Positions 26,472 to 35,427 of a stretch of 64,000 nucleotides of DNA are shown here, piece by piece. The stretch spans positions 320,001-384,000 of the forward strand of contig NZ_OY782498.1 in NCBI RefSeq assembly GCF_963677845.1, in the 5' to 3' direction. How positions within the stretch are numbered: the stretch's first letter is position 1; each line of letters opens with the position of its first letter. A program made the translations under genes and the position numbers. The stretch is from an uncultured Pseudodesulfovibrio sp. Its GTDB lineage: Bacteria; Desulfobacterota; Desulfovibrionia; Desulfovibrionales; Desulfovibrionaceae. The notes under the pieces are model-generated. The model searched no databases and was not told the DNA's origin. It worked only from the letters and a program-made list of their open reading frames with translations.

Positions 26472-27749
26472 TTATGACTCCTTTCTCTTGAGCGACGAGA
26501 TGTTCTTGAGGAACGTTCCGATGACCCAGACGGAGAATCCACCGATGACGATGAAAAACGCCCAGATACCGATGTCGTTGAGTATCGCTCCAAATCCAGG
26601 TGAAATGGGAATGATGCCCATCTCTCCGAGTTTGCCCGGTAGGGCGAAAATACGGTTCATGAAACCGGCCAGAACTGCCATTGCGTAAAAGCCGCGAATG
26701 GTGATGCCGGGAACGACCTTGGTGACCAGAGCACCGATCTGGATGCCGAGGAGGGAGCCGATGAGCATGCCCATGGCCAAGGTGTAGAAGATGAAACCGT
26801 AAATGGCGTATTGGCTGACCGATGCGAAACCGGCAGTGAATACGATCTGGAAGATGTCGGTACCGACTGTTGTCATGGACGATACGCCCAGAACATAGAC
26901 GAAGATCGGAAAGGTCAGAAATCCGCCGCCAACACCCATGATACCTGCGGCCAGGCCAACGAGAGCGCCGGACAGGACCAGGAAGACCCATGAAATCTGG
27001 CGACCACCAGGGATGAGGTCTTGGTCGAATTTAATCATGGGCGGGAACTTGACGTCCTGAAGGGATTTGGACATGGCACCAAGCTCTACACCTTCTTCGC
27101 CGCCATGCGCGCCGCCGCCATTATCGGCCTTGCGGGAGCGTAGGAAGTCGGTCAGGGCATAGATGCCGAGGAAACCGAGCATGATGGAGTAAATCGTGGT
27201 AATGAACGCGTCACTTAAAACCGGATTTATTTCATACAATACGCGGTTTATGACACCGCCGGCCGTGGCTCCGAGAACAGCTCCTATGAGGAACACTGCA
27301 GCCAGCGGGACAGATACATTACCCAGTTTGCGGTGAATGACACTGCCCATGATCGCCTTGGCAAAAATATGGAAAAGGTCTGTACCGACGGCCAAAATGC
27401 CCTTGATACCTGCGGACATGAGTGCCGGGGCGATAATGAATCCGCCACCCGCACCGATACATCCGGTGATCAAGCCTGCCCCCACGCCGATGGCAATGGA
27501 CACCAGAAAAATACCCAGACTGTAAAATGCCGGACTGTATGCTTTCTTTCCCCCGAGTAGATCGGGCAACAACGGTCCGATATCATCGGCAAAGGCAATG
27601 CCGCCAAGAATGATGGGAATGATCATCAAGCCAATAATCATGAGTTTCTTTCGACTGCTCACGATGGACTTGGCGTTGGCGATTTCCCACTCTGCCATGG
27701 CGCCAGCCCCGGCGAGCATGAACTTCCCCCACTGACTGAAAAATCTCAT
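26472..27749 (-). CDS. TauE/SafE-family anion transporter
   Basis: This protein of about 425 residues has roughly eight to ten hydrophobic segments in two halves. Each half has a glycine-rich repeat (GCIGAGGGFIIAPALM and GIMGVGGGFLTFPIFV), which is the signature of the sulfite-exporter TauE/SafE family. The halves are joined by a charged loop of about 50 residues. It is longer than the common 250-residue members. The usual substrates are sulfur-containing anions such as sulfite or sulfoacetate, fitting a sulfate reducer, but the cargo is not proven. GAGG lies before ATG 27749. It is downstream of a kinase and three receivers. Confidence 0.88.
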   Translation of the reverse strand: MRFFSQWGKFMLAGAGAMAEWEIANAKSIVSSRKKLMIIGLMIIPIILGGIAFADDIGPLLPDLLGGKKAYSPAFYSLGIFLVSIAIGVGAGLITGCIGAGGGFIIAPALMSAGIKGILAVGTDLFHIFAKAIMGSVIHRKLGNVSVPLAAVFLIGAVLGATAGGVINRVLYEINPVLSDAFITTIYSIMLGFLGIYALTDFLRSRKADNGGGAHGGEEGVELGAMSKSLQDVKFPPMIKFDQDLIPGGRQISWVFLVLSGALVGLAAGIMGVGGGFLTFPIFVYVLGVSSMTTVGTDIFQIVFTAGFASVSQYAIYGFIFYTLAMGMLIGSLLGIQIGALVTKVVPGITIRGFYAMAVLAGFMNRIFALPGKLGEMGIIPISPGFGAILNDIGIWAFFIVIGGFSVWVIGTFLKNISSLKRKES

Positions 27750-27818
27750 GTGTATCCTCACTTCCTTTAGGTGTTGTATCGTCTGGATTCCAACGTATTA
27801 AGGTATAGGAATCCTGAT

Positions 27819-28190
27819 TCACTTATCATTTCTGCTTGCTTCACGCACTTTGTCAACCAATTCGTCAATATTTACCGGCTTCATCAGGTATCCGCAGGCT
27901 CCAAGCCCCATGCTTGCGAGGACCATATCCGTGTCTGCATGGGCGGTGAGCATGATTACCGCCACCTTGGGATGAGTCCGTTTGATTTCGCTCAGGGTTC
28001 TGAGTCCGTCCATGCCTGCCATCTTGATATCAAGCAGGATGACGTCCGTTGGACGGTTGTCGAGTTCGGTCAGCGCATCTTGACCGCTGGCGGCGGTGTG
28101 GACGTCCATGCCACGCCGCGCCAGTCGTTTGCCAAGGGGGGCGCTGAAATCGACCTCGTCATCGACCAGCAGAATCCTGATTCGTTTCAT
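27819..28190 (-). CDS. Single-domain response regulator
   Basis: This 123-residue receiver-only protein has LVDDEVDF, Asp54 in LLDIKMAGMDG, MLTAHA and a lysine in MKPVN. It is the third receiver after the kinase and overlaps the second by four bases. It shares GKRLxRRGM and the DGLRTL pattern with the receiver at 489-899, pointing to duplicated clusters. Confidence 0.93.
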   Translation of the reverse strand: MKRIRILLVDDEVDFSAPLGKRLARRGMDVHTAASGQDALTELDNRPTDVILLDIKMAGMDGLRTLSEIKRTHPKVAVIMLTAHADTDMVLASMGLGACGYLMKPVNIDELVDKVREASRNDK

Positions 28191-28573
28191 GACGCTCTCT
28201 CCAGGCCAACCTGCTGGGAAATCATGTCCAGCAGCGCGTTGAAATCGAATGGTTTCGATAGATATCCGGCGGCACCGTTTTTAATACAGGCCGCTCTAGC
28301 CACTTCACATCCATGACCAGTCAGCATGATAACCGGCATTTGCGGTATCAGCAGCTTGAAGACTTTCAGGATTTCGACTCCGTCCATGCCTTCGAGCTTG
28401 AGGTCCACTATGGCGACATCGAAATCATGGTTTCGGAGAATCTGGATAGCCTCCTCGCCGCTGGAAGCAGTGCAGGCATTAACGCCACGCCGCTCCATGC
28501 GCTTGCAGAGTACGTCTGCAAAACCGGTTTCATCATCCACGATGAGTAATCTGATTTCTTTGGTGCCTGTCAT
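28187..28573 (-). CDS. Single-domain response regulator
   Basis: This 128-residue receiver-only protein has IVDDETGF, Asp57 in IVDLKLEGMDG, MLTGHG and a lysine in SKPFD. It is the middle receiver of three and overlaps the next gene by four bases. EAIQILRNHDFDVAIVDLKL closely matches the receiver at 91-465. Confidence 0.93.
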   Translation of the reverse strand: MTGTKEIRLLIVDDETGFADVLCKRMERRGVNACTASSGEEAIQILRNHDFDVAIVDLKLEGMDGVEILKVFKLLIPQMPVIMLTGHGCEVARAACIKNGAAGYLSKPFDFNALLDMISQQVGLERAS

Positions 28574-28594
28574 GGTCCGCTCCGCCTTCGCCTG

Positions 28595-29026
28595 TTACGC
28601 CATGCGCTGGGCGATGTCAGAGACACGGGCATCCACTGCCTCGGCCTCGTGGTCCTGCTTCAACGCAACGGCTTCGAGAATCTTGGCGGTCAATTCTCCG
28701 AAGTCGCAGGGCTTCATCAGATAGTCGTACGCCCCGTGCTGAATCCCTTCGATGGCCGTGGGGACTGTTGCATGGCCAGTCAACATGATGACTTCGACCA
28801 GTGAGTGCGCTTCCTTGATTTCCTGCAAAACAGTCAGGCCGTCCTTGATGGGCATCTTCATGTCCAGAATAACAACTTGAATACCCGGGTTTTCTGCAAG
28901 CCGAGTCATTGCTTCGTCGCCGTTGAACGCCTTGAAGACAGACATGTTTCGCTTACCGAGTCGCTTGGCAACCGCTTCCACGAAGCCCACTTCATCATCC
29001 ACTATCAATACGGTGGCATCAGTCAT
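28595..29026 (-). CDS. Single-domain response regulator
   Basis: This 143-residue receiver-only protein has IVDDEVGF, Asp55 in ILDMKMP, MLTGHATV and a lysine in MKPCD, then a tail of about 25 residues. It starts at ATG 29026 with AGGAGA six bases before; the longer in-frame start lies inside the kinase gene. It overlaps the kinase stop by eight bases and is the first receiver, so it probably takes phosphate directly from that kinase. Confidence 0.92.
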   Translation of the reverse strand: MTDATVLIVDDEVGFVEAVAKRLGKRNMSVFKAFNGDEAMTRLAENPGIQVVILDMKMPIKDGLTVLQEIKEAHSLVEVIMLTGHATVPTAIEGIQHGAYDYLMKPCDFGELTAKILEAVALKQDHEAEAVDARVSDIAQRMA

Positions 29027-30725
29027 GGAGCATCTCCTTTGGTGTTTCCTGATTGGTGTGGTGAGGAGGAATAGGGAGCCGGATATTAAATCTGGTTCCT
29101 TTCCCCACGGTACTTTCAACATCTATTTCTCCACCCATCTGGTGGATGATTCCGAAACATATGGACAGGCCAAGCCCGCTGCCTTTGCCTACAGGCTTGG
29201 TGGTAAAAAACGGATCGAATATTCTGCTCAGGTTGGCGGCCGGGATACCGGGGCCGGTGTCGGCTACTGAGATGAGAATCTGGCCATCCTCGGTCCCGCA
29301 CGTGACGGATAGGACTCCCCCGACAGGCTCCATGGCCTGAATGGAGTTGTTTACGAGATTGAGGAGTACCTGCTGCAATTCAGTGGTTGAAGCGTTGATA
29401 CTCGGCAGAGCCGTGTCGAGGTCCAGTGAAAAGTCCACCTTGGCATATTTGGCCTGTTGCATGGATATATCCACTACTTCTTCAACCAGTTCAGGCAGAG
29501 AAATTTCTGTTGCACGTGAGTCCGTCTGTCGGGCGAAACTGAGGAGCTTGTGAGTAATGTCCTTACACCGCTGGCCCTGAGTGCGGACCTGATGCAGAGC
29601 GCGGTCAATTTCGGTCGAAGCCTTTATCTGGGCCTTTTCATCCTCAAGTAGATCGCTGACCCAGCCCGCTTCCTCGATCATGATAGCCACGGGGTTGTTG
29701 ATTTCATGAGCAATTCCCGCTGCAAGCTCTCCGATAGCTGCCAGTTTGCCGGTTTCCACAATCTGCTTGCTCATTAGTTCAGATTCCACATCCATGGACT
29801 TGAGTCTGACTACGATCTTGCGGGATATGACCACTGCGGTGACAACGATGGCAACACCGCCCAACAGGAAGATGATGAGTGTGACCATTTCACTTCGCGT
29901 CATGGCAGAAAAGGCGTCCGTGTATTTTTGTTGATACACCATCAGCCATTCCCCATTTTTCATGGGCGAGGAAACCGTAATAAACGTGTCGTCCTCCTCG
30001 GTAAGGGCCTTGCGGATAGTGACCCCTCGAACGCTCGCAGGGATAATGGTAGACTGGATTGGGTTCAGTGCAAGTTTCTGGTTGTTGAGTGGTGTCGTTT
30101 GGAACACGCCTTCACGGTTGAGTATGTAAGCGCAACCGGTTTCACCTATGCGGATGTTTTCCACGATGGAACTGAAGGCCAGGAAGTCGATGGAGGCACG
30201 AAGTGTCCATTGCCTTGTATCCATGTTGTTGATGGTGATGATAAAGTGAGGGGATTGGCGGAGTCCCATGAACACGTCACTGATGTACGTGGTCTTGTTT
30301 CGGGACTTCTTGTACCACTGTGCTTGTGAATAGTCTGCTCCGAGTAATTCGAGCGGCCCTGCGTAGGCCACCTGCTTCCCGTTTTCGTCGATGACGCCAA
30401 GGTCCACGAAAATGCGACCATATTGTTGGCGTAAGCCCTTCAGTGTTTGTTCGATGAATACAGGGTCAGAGAGTTGTTCGTAAGTAAAAACCTTGTTGAG
30501 GTATTGGATTTCCGAGAGCTTCTCCTTGAGGAAACTGTCGATCTCATGCTTATGCTTGTCCACAAGCTCGGCAAGGTGCGCGTAAACTTTTTCATGATAT
30601 ATGGAACGGAACTGGTCAAAAATCAGGCCACCTACAAGAATCAACGGAGCGAGCGAAACCGCGATGATGGTCAGCGCGATGTTGCGGGATAGCTTGTCGT
30701 ACGAAACTTTTTTTTCAGGGTGCAT
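29019..30725 (-). CDS. Cache-domain membrane histidine kinase
   Basis: This 568-residue kinase has a membrane helix at about 15-38, a periplasmic dCache-like sensor up to about 275 with the block QWYKKSRNKTTYISDVFMG, a second helix at about 278-305, then HisKA with His340 in GIAHEINNPVA and an ATPase with DTGPGIPA. An in-frame GTG at 30785 exists, but the sigma-54 promoter at 30795-30810 predicts transcription starting at about that base. I therefore choose ATG 30725. It heads an operon with three receivers, TauE/SafE and a membrane protein. dCache domains bind small molecules; the ligand is unknown. Confidence 0.9.
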   Translation of the reverse strand: MHPEKKVSYDKLSRNIALTIIAVSLAPLILVGGLIFDQFRSIYHEKVYAHLAELVDKHKHEIDSFLKEKLSEIQYLNKVFTYEQLSDPVFIEQTLKGLRQQYGRIFVDLGVIDENGKQVAYAGPLELLGADYSQAQWYKKSRNKTTYISDVFMGLRQSPHFIITINNMDTRQWTLRASIDFLAFSSIVENIRIGETGCAYILNREGVFQTTPLNNQKLALNPIQSTIIPASVRGVTIRKALTEEDDTFITVSSPMKNGEWLMVYQQKYTDAFSAMTRSEMVTLIIFLLGGVAIVVTAVVISRKIVVRLKSMDVESELMSKQIVETGKLAAIGELAAGIAHEINNPVAIMIEEAGWVSDLLEDEKAQIKASTEIDRALHQVRTQGQRCKDITHKLLSFARQTDSRATEISLPELVEEVVDISMQQAKYAKVDFSLDLDTALPSINASTTELQQVLLNLVNNSIQAMEPVGGVLSVTCGTEDGQILISVADTGPGIPAANLSRIFDPFFTTKPVGKGSGLGLSICFGIIHQMGGEIDVESTVGKGTRFNIRLPIPPHHTNQETPKEMLHD

Positions 30726-30794
30726 GGTCAGTTCCAGTGTCTTTCGAGAAGTTCCTTGTTTTTCAACGAGATCAATGAATCTCACCTTGTAAAA

Positions 30795-30810
30795 AGCAAA
30801 TGGTGTGCCA
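30795..30810 (-). promoter_or_regulatory. Sigma-54 (-24/-12) promoter of the kinase-receiver-TauE operon
   Basis: On the minus strand the sequence is TGGCACACCATTTGCT, a near-perfect match to TGGCAC-N5-TTGCT with ten bases between GG and GC. Transcription should start near 30785, leaving about 60 bases before ATG 30725. Confidence 0.9.
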
Positions 30811-30969
30811 TTGCATAGGCGTATTGATATAAAGAGGATAATGGTGCTCTTGACGCTTTAGCCTTTGAAATAAAAAGATTTATTTCAAAGAAGCGAGAAG
30901 GTGCTTTGATCTTCAGGCTGAAATACGAGGGGAATTATTGAGAGTTAACTCAATCTTTTTATTTGAATC

Positions 30970-31081
30970 GGTACATTTCGTTTCGGTGGTACAAAATGTT
31001 CCACTGGGGAAAAACGGGGTGTAAAACCGCTGATTTCAAAGATCAGGATGAAAGAGGAGTGAGAGTGATACGTTTTGTACC
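30970..31081. promoter_or_regulatory. Three candidate activator sites upstream of the sigma-54 promoter
   Basis: GGTACAAAATGTTCC (30988-31002) fits the dyad GGTAC-N5-GTWCC. Close variants are GGTACATTTCGTTTC (30970-30984) and GATACGTTTTGTACC (31067-31081). They lie about 185-295 bases upstream of the predicted start, where enhancer-binding proteins act. The rest of the gap 30811-31164 is AT-rich and shows no gene. Confidence 0.55.
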
Positions 31082-31164
31082 ATTCAAAAATGTCCATTTG
31101 TGGACGATTCAGAGTTTATACTCTTGGGGAGGTCTTTTTTTAAAGAAAAAACAGGAAATTAGGA

Positions 31165-32220
31165 TCAGACTGAAATTGTTTGAGGCGGCATGAAGTGCAG
31201 ATGTGGCTTGGCGATACCGAGGTGTACCGCATTATTATTTGTCGAGTGTTCCAGAGCTGTGAGTTGATCGACGGCAGCGGTGACGATTTGGTCGTCGCAT
31301 TGTATTTGTGCGGTCCAATGAAATCCAATGCGGTCAATTCGGGTGAGGCTACCCCGGAGTGTGCACCAATCTTCCGGGAATCGATTTGTCTGTGACACCA
31401 GAATGTCTTCAGGTCGGAAGGCGACGTATCCTTCGTTCCAGTCCGGCTTTTTATCCAGCAAGACGGTGTGTCCGGCAAACGAACATTGTCCATTGTGGAA
31501 GCAGGCGGGCAGGACGTTGGCCATGCCCACGAATTCAGCCACAAACGGGGTGGCAGGCTGACGGAAAATATCAATTACATCTCCAGCCTGTTCAATGCGA
31601 CCGTTACGGATCACAGCGGCTCGGTCCGCCAAAGTCAGTGCGTCTACAAAGTCATGAGTGACCATGAGAATGGTGAGACCTGTGTCCTGATGCAATTCTT
31701 TGAGAGTTTGTCGTAACTCGGCCCGGAACTGTGGGTCCAGTGATGACATGGGCTCATCAAGCAAGAGCACACGCGGGTGACAGGCAAGAGCACGGGCAAT
31801 GGACACACGCTGCTTTTCACCACCGGAAAGCCTGTCGGGTTTGCGGTTGATTACGCGGGAAAGACCGAGGCGTTCCAGCAGTTCAAGTGCTTCTCGTTTG
31901 CCTGTTCGGGCATCGATGCCGTGATACCGTTGACCATAGGTAACGTTGTCCAACACGGTCAGATGCGGAAACAGGGAGTGGTCTTGATAGACGAGGCTGA
32001 CTTTACGGTGTTCCGGTGGAAGATTGGCGATGTCTCGACCATGAACGAGCATGTTCCCAGTGCCCTTGGGGGCCAGTCCAGCCAGACTTTCCAGCACAAG
32101 GGTTTTGCCCGATCCGGTGGGGCCTATCAATGTGAAGAATTCACCGCGACGTACATGGAGATTGATATCGGTGACGGCAAATCCGGGCAATTGGATGGTC
32201 AGATTGCGGATGTCGATCAT
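31165..32220 (-). CDS. wtpC: Tungstate/molybdate ABC transporter ATPase (WtpC)
   Basis: This 351-residue ATPase has Walker A GPTGSGKT, signature LSGGEKQR, Walker B LLLDEPMSSLD and VTHDF. A C-terminal region of about 120 residues resembles the regulatory part of molybdate/sulfate importers. Its start overlaps the permease stop by four bases. The cargo is inferred from the binding protein of the same operon. Confidence 0.9.
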   Translation of the reverse strand: MIDIRNLTIQLPGFAVTDINLHVRRGEFFTLIGPTGSGKTLVLESLAGLAPKGTGNMLVHGRDIANLPPEHRKVSLVYQDHSLFPHLTVLDNVTYGQRYHGIDARTGKREALELLERLGLSRVINRKPDRLSGGEKQRVSIARALACHPRVLLLDEPMSSLDPQFRAELRQTLKELHQDTGLTILMVTHDFVDALTLADRAAVIRNGRIEQAGDVIDIFRQPATPFVAEFVGMANVLPACFHNGQCSFAGHTVLLDKKPDWNEGYVAFRPEDILVSQTNRFPEDWCTLRGSLTRIDRIGFHWTAQIQCDDQIVTAAVDQLTALEHSTNNNAVHLGIAKPHLHFMPPQTISV

Positions 32221-33047
32221 ACACCACTCCTTTTAGGCAGAGAAAAGGCCCGGAGGAGCAGAAAAAACAACATGCTCACCAGAATAAGGATAACGGCTAC
32301 CGGTTGTGACCAGCCAAGGCCATAGGCCGTGAAACGTTCATACATGAGTACCGGTGCGGTCATGGGGTGGTAGGCCACGATGATGATGGCGCCAAACTCG
32401 CTGATGGCGCGGGCCATGCACATGATCATGCCTACGAGCATGTATCGCCATGACAGCGGGAGGGTAACACGGAAAAATGTGTGTCCACGACCGGCACCCA
32501 GAGAGCGGGAAACATTTTCAAGCCGTGGCGGAATGGATTCAATGCCACCCTTTACCGTGTTGACATAGAAGGGCAGTCCCACGAAAACCAACACCGAAAC
32601 GATGCCTGTGGTCGTCCCCATGATTTCCACGCCGAGGTCCGAGATGAATGTGCCAAACCATGTGTCGCGACCTGTCAGACTGAGCAGGGATATACCGACT
32701 ACAGGGTGCGGGATCATGATGGGCAGGTCGATGATGCTCTCCACCACGTTTTTACCCGGAAATTCGTGTCTGGCGAGAATGTAGGCCAGAGGGGTTCCGA
32801 AAATGAGAGCAATGAGTGCTGCCATGCCCGAAGTGGACATGGAAAGCCAGATCGACTGAATTACGGCGGGATCAACGAGTGTTTCGACAAACCGTTCCCA
32901 AGTGGGGGCAGCGATAGTTGAGGCCAGCGGGGCCGCAATAAACAGCAGGATCAGGACGGAAGAGCCCAGAAACCAGAGCTGGAAGATTGAACTGGGGAGG
33001 CCCCGTAAAACGGAGCCTCCCTGATATGCGGTGCTGGTTGAAGCCAT
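32217..33047 (-). CDS. wtpB: Tungstate/molybdate ABC transporter permease (WtpB)
   Basis: This 276-residue protein has about five to six helices and the EAA-type loop SRSLGAGRGHTFFRVTLPLS. It continues with MARAISEFGAII, a block shared by ModB/WtpB/CysT permeases. It lies five bases after wtpA and overlaps wtpC. Confidence 0.9.
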   Translation of the reverse strand: MASTSTAYQGGSVLRGLPSSIFQLWFLGSSVLILLFIAAPLASTIAAPTWERFVETLVDPAVIQSIWLSMSTSGMAALIALIFGTPLAYILARHEFPGKNVVESIIDLPIMIPHPVVGISLLSLTGRDTWFGTFISDLGVEIMGTTTGIVSVLVFVGLPFYVNTVKGGIESIPPRLENVSRSLGAGRGHTFFRVTLPLSWRYMLVGMIMCMARAISEFGAIIIVAYHPMTAPVLMYERFTAYGLGWSQPVAVILILVSMLFFLLLRAFSLPKRSGV

Positions 33048-33052
33048 GGTTA

Positions 33053-34033
33053 TTAGTTGACTTCCACGAGAGGTTTGAGGCTGGCTGGCAGTTTTGTCAT
33101 GCCGGCTTCGTCAGTGCGAACAGGCTCGAAAGGCGGTTGGCCCATATCTTTTAAGATTTTGAGGCCGCCTTCAGGGGCGAACATGTATGCCAGGAAAGCC
33201 TCAGCAGCTTCCGGGTTCTTGGCGGTATCGAGCATGGTGATGCCATAAGTGATGGACTTGCCAACGCGCTCAATGAAAGTGCCGGGCTTTTTGCCGGTGA
33301 CTTTGACACGGGCCTGAGAATAGAAGTCAGTCAACGTGTAGTCGCTCAGGTTCATGTGGTTGTCGATGGTGATGTATTTGAGGCCGTGCTGGACAGCGAC
33401 AGAAAGGTATTCCCATGCGTAATCCATATGACCGGACTGGAGCAGTGAAATGAGTTCGACAGACTTGGGACGGACATTCTTTTCAGGACGGTTGGCGATG
33501 AGAGCATCAGCCAGACCGGGCTTCTTGTAGAATTTTTCAGCCAGTTGCAGGACCATGATGGAACGGTAACCGCACGGATCGAGGTTGGGATCTGAATGTC
33601 CCCAGACAACGCCTTTTTTCTGCAAAATATCAGTCCAGTTGTCGCTGTTGATTTCATTGGCGAATTTGGAGTTGTCTGTGTAGCAGAGCACCATCTGGTT
33701 GGTGGCGAAGCGTACGTTCCAGGATGCGAACTTGGGCATCAGGTTCTTGTTGATGACCACGTAGTCGGCGGAAGCCATGATATCGGCAGGTTTGCCGACT
33801 TCGGAGATGAGGCGAGCCATTTTTGTGGAGCCGCCGGATTCCCGTTGAACATCGACATTGGGGTATTTGGCCTCAAAGGCTTTTTCCATGGCGTCGAAGG
33901 GGACGGACAGGCTGCCCGCGTGAAAGATAACCAGTTTGCCGGTAGGCTCGGCTGAAGCAGGTGTCCACGTACAGAGGACAACTGCCAAACAGACACACAG
34001 GGCCAGGGCACAATGATGAGAGAGAGAATGCAT
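33053..34033 (-). CDS. wtpA: Tungstate/molybdate-binding protein (WtpA)
   Basis: This 326-residue protein has a signal peptide ending near PASAEP. It carries family blocks [27 protein letters not shown] and [15 protein letters not shown], typical of WtpA-type oxyanion-binding proteins. It should capture tungstate or molybdate in the periplasm. Supply of these metals matters for the formate dehydrogenase encoded at 40-43 kb. The start is ATG 34033 with AGGAGGT just before; an earlier in-frame start is in the leader. Confidence 0.93.
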   Translation of the reverse strand: MHSLSHHCALALCVCLAVVLCTWTPASAEPTGKLVIFHAGSLSVPFDAMEKAFEAKYPNVDVQRESGGSTKMARLISEVGKPADIMASADYVVINKNLMPKFASWNVRFATNQMVLCYTDNSKFANEINSDNWTDILQKKGVVWGHSDPNLDPCGYRSIMVLQLAEKFYKKPGLADALIANRPEKNVRPKSVELISLLQSGHMDYAWEYLSVAVQHGLKYITIDNHMNLSDYTLTDFYSQARVKVTGKKPGTFIERVGKSITYGITMLDTAKNPEAAEAFLAYMFAPEGGLKILKDMGQPPFEPVRTDEAGMTKLPASLKPLVEVN

Positions 34034-34042
34034 AAGACCTCC

Positions 34043-34097
34043 TAGACATATAGACATATATTCATTTGATGAGGTCTTATATGCTCCCTCTAGCATA
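34043..34097. promoter_or_regulatory. Tandem octamer and inverted repeat in the wtpA leader
   Basis: TAGACATA occurs twice head to tail (34043-34058) directly upstream of the wtpA ribosome site. TATGCT-N6-AGCATA lies at 34080-34097. They are candidate operator or translational-control sites for metal-dependent regulation. The functional link is inferred only. Confidence 0.4.
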
Positions 34098-34293
34098 ATC
34101 AGTCAACAGTGTGGAAACAGTCCACGGTTTGACACTACGAAAGGGGGAAATTTAATGGATGGTGTGGAATCATTGCACAGTTTGGGGAAATTGCTTTGGC
34201 TTGCCTTTTCAGGCATATTTGAGAGTAGGATAAAGTTATGAAAAAGAGCAGGCGAATTGTCTGCATACACACCGGATATCATGAGGATGACGT

Positions 34294-34827
34294 ATGAAAA
34301 AAATGACATTGATCGCTCTGGCTTGGTTGTTTCTGATCGCTGTCCCGGCGCAGTCTGCTGACACTTTTCCCGATTTGTCCATGATGGCAAAGATGTCTCA
34401 GGCTCAGATGGAATATCTTTCCGTGACAGGCAATGAGTTTAAGGTATCTGATATCAAAGCAGATTTCGTCCTGATTGAAGTCTACAGCATGTATTGCCCT
34501 ATCTGCCAACGCGACGCTCCCAAAATGAACACCTTGTACCAGGAGTTGGCCAAGACCGGGCAGGATAAGCGTATCAAGGTCCTCGGCATTGCCGCAGGAA
34601 ATACGCCGTATGAAGTCGAATTTTATCGCAAGAAGTTCAAGGTAGAGTATCCGCTCGTGGAAGACCCTGATTATGTGCAGCATAAAGCGGTCGGCGAAGT
34701 GGGGACCCCTGCATTCTATCTGTTGGACCTGCGGGAAGGGCGACTGCTCATTCTTTTCTCACAGATTGGTGAGATTGAGGATGTCGATGAATTTGTGAAG
34801 ATCGTCGTGGAAACGACAGAGAAGTAG
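34294..34827 (+). CDS. Exported thioredoxin-like (TlpA-type) protein
   Basis: This 177-residue protein has a signal peptide ending near AQSADT. A thioredoxin fold carries the active site MYCPICQRD and a cis-proline in [11 protein letters not shown]. TlpA/ResA-like proteins act as periplasmic thiol reductants, for instance for cytochrome c maturation. Here it lies 13 bases before an exported peroxiredoxin gene, so donating electrons to that enzyme is a plausible alternative. Confidence 0.87.
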   Translation: MKKMTLIALAWLFLIAVPAQSADTFPDLSMMAKMSQAQMEYLSVTGNEFKVSDIKADFVLIEVYSMYCPICQRDAPKMNTLYQELAKTGQDKRIKVLGIAAGNTPYEVEFYRKKFKVEYPLVEDPDYVQHKAVGEVGTPAFYLLDLREGRLLILFSQIGEIEDVDEFVKIVVETTEK

Positions 34828-34840
34828 GCGAGCACGGGAT

Positions 34841-35422
34841 ATGAATAAAAGATTTGTTTTAGCATTTTTTGTGGTGTGTTTTTGGGCTTCGCCTGTCATG
34901 GCGGAGAAGATGATGACCTATCCCGCCGGAGAACTTAAACCGGTGGATTCCGTGCTCAAGGTCTCAGAAGGCGATATGGCACCGGATTTTGAATTGCCAT
35001 CCACGATGGACGCGAAAGTGCGGTTGAGTGATTACCGTGGCAAAAAAAATGTGGTGCTGACCTTTGTGCCTGCCGCATGGACGCCTGTCTGTTCGGATCA
35101 GTGGCCGGGATATCGCCTCGCCATGGATTTGTTTAAGGCAAACAATGCGGAGCTTGTAGGTATCACCGTGGACAATATTCCTACCCAGAAAGCGTGGATT
35201 GATGCCATGGGTGGACTCAATTTTCCTGTGTTGTCCGACTTCTGGCCTCACGGCAAGGTGGCGTCGGAGTATGGTGTATTGCGTTCGGAAGGTTTTACGG
35301 AGCGCGCTTTGTTCGTGATCGATACCAAGGGCGTGATTCGTTTTATTCATGTGGGCGACATCAACAAACGTCCAGATCTAGGTATGCTCATGCAGGCTTT
35401 GGAAAAGGTGAACGCCGAGTAA
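34841..35422 (+). CDS. Exported peroxiredoxin (AhpC/TSA family)
   Basis: This 193-residue protein has a signal peptide ending near PVMAEK. A peroxiredoxin domain has [17 protein letters not shown], where the peroxidatic cysteine follows a threonine two residues before it. Conserved arginine is seen in [17 protein letters not shown]. No second clear resolving cysteine is visible, so it may be a one-cysteine type using the neighbouring thioredoxin-like protein. It should reduce peroxides in the periplasm. It ends five bases before the converging REC-STAS gene. Confidence 0.9.
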   Translation: MNKRFVLAFFVVCFWASPVMAEKMMTYPAGELKPVDSVLKVSEGDMAPDFELPSTMDAKVRLSDYRGKKNVVLTFVPAAWTPVCSDQWPGYRLAMDLFKANNAELVGITVDNIPTQKAWIDAMGGLNFPVLSDFWPHGKVASEYGVLRSEGFTERALFVIDTKGVIRFIHVGDINKRPDLGMLMQALEKVNAE

Positions 35423-35427
35423 GCTTT

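Noticed and set aside
26472-26593. A longer start for the two-helix membrane protein at 26593
   Set aside because: The extra 41 residues lie inside the TauE gene and are low-complexity serine/arginine. ATG 26470 is one base after the previous stop.
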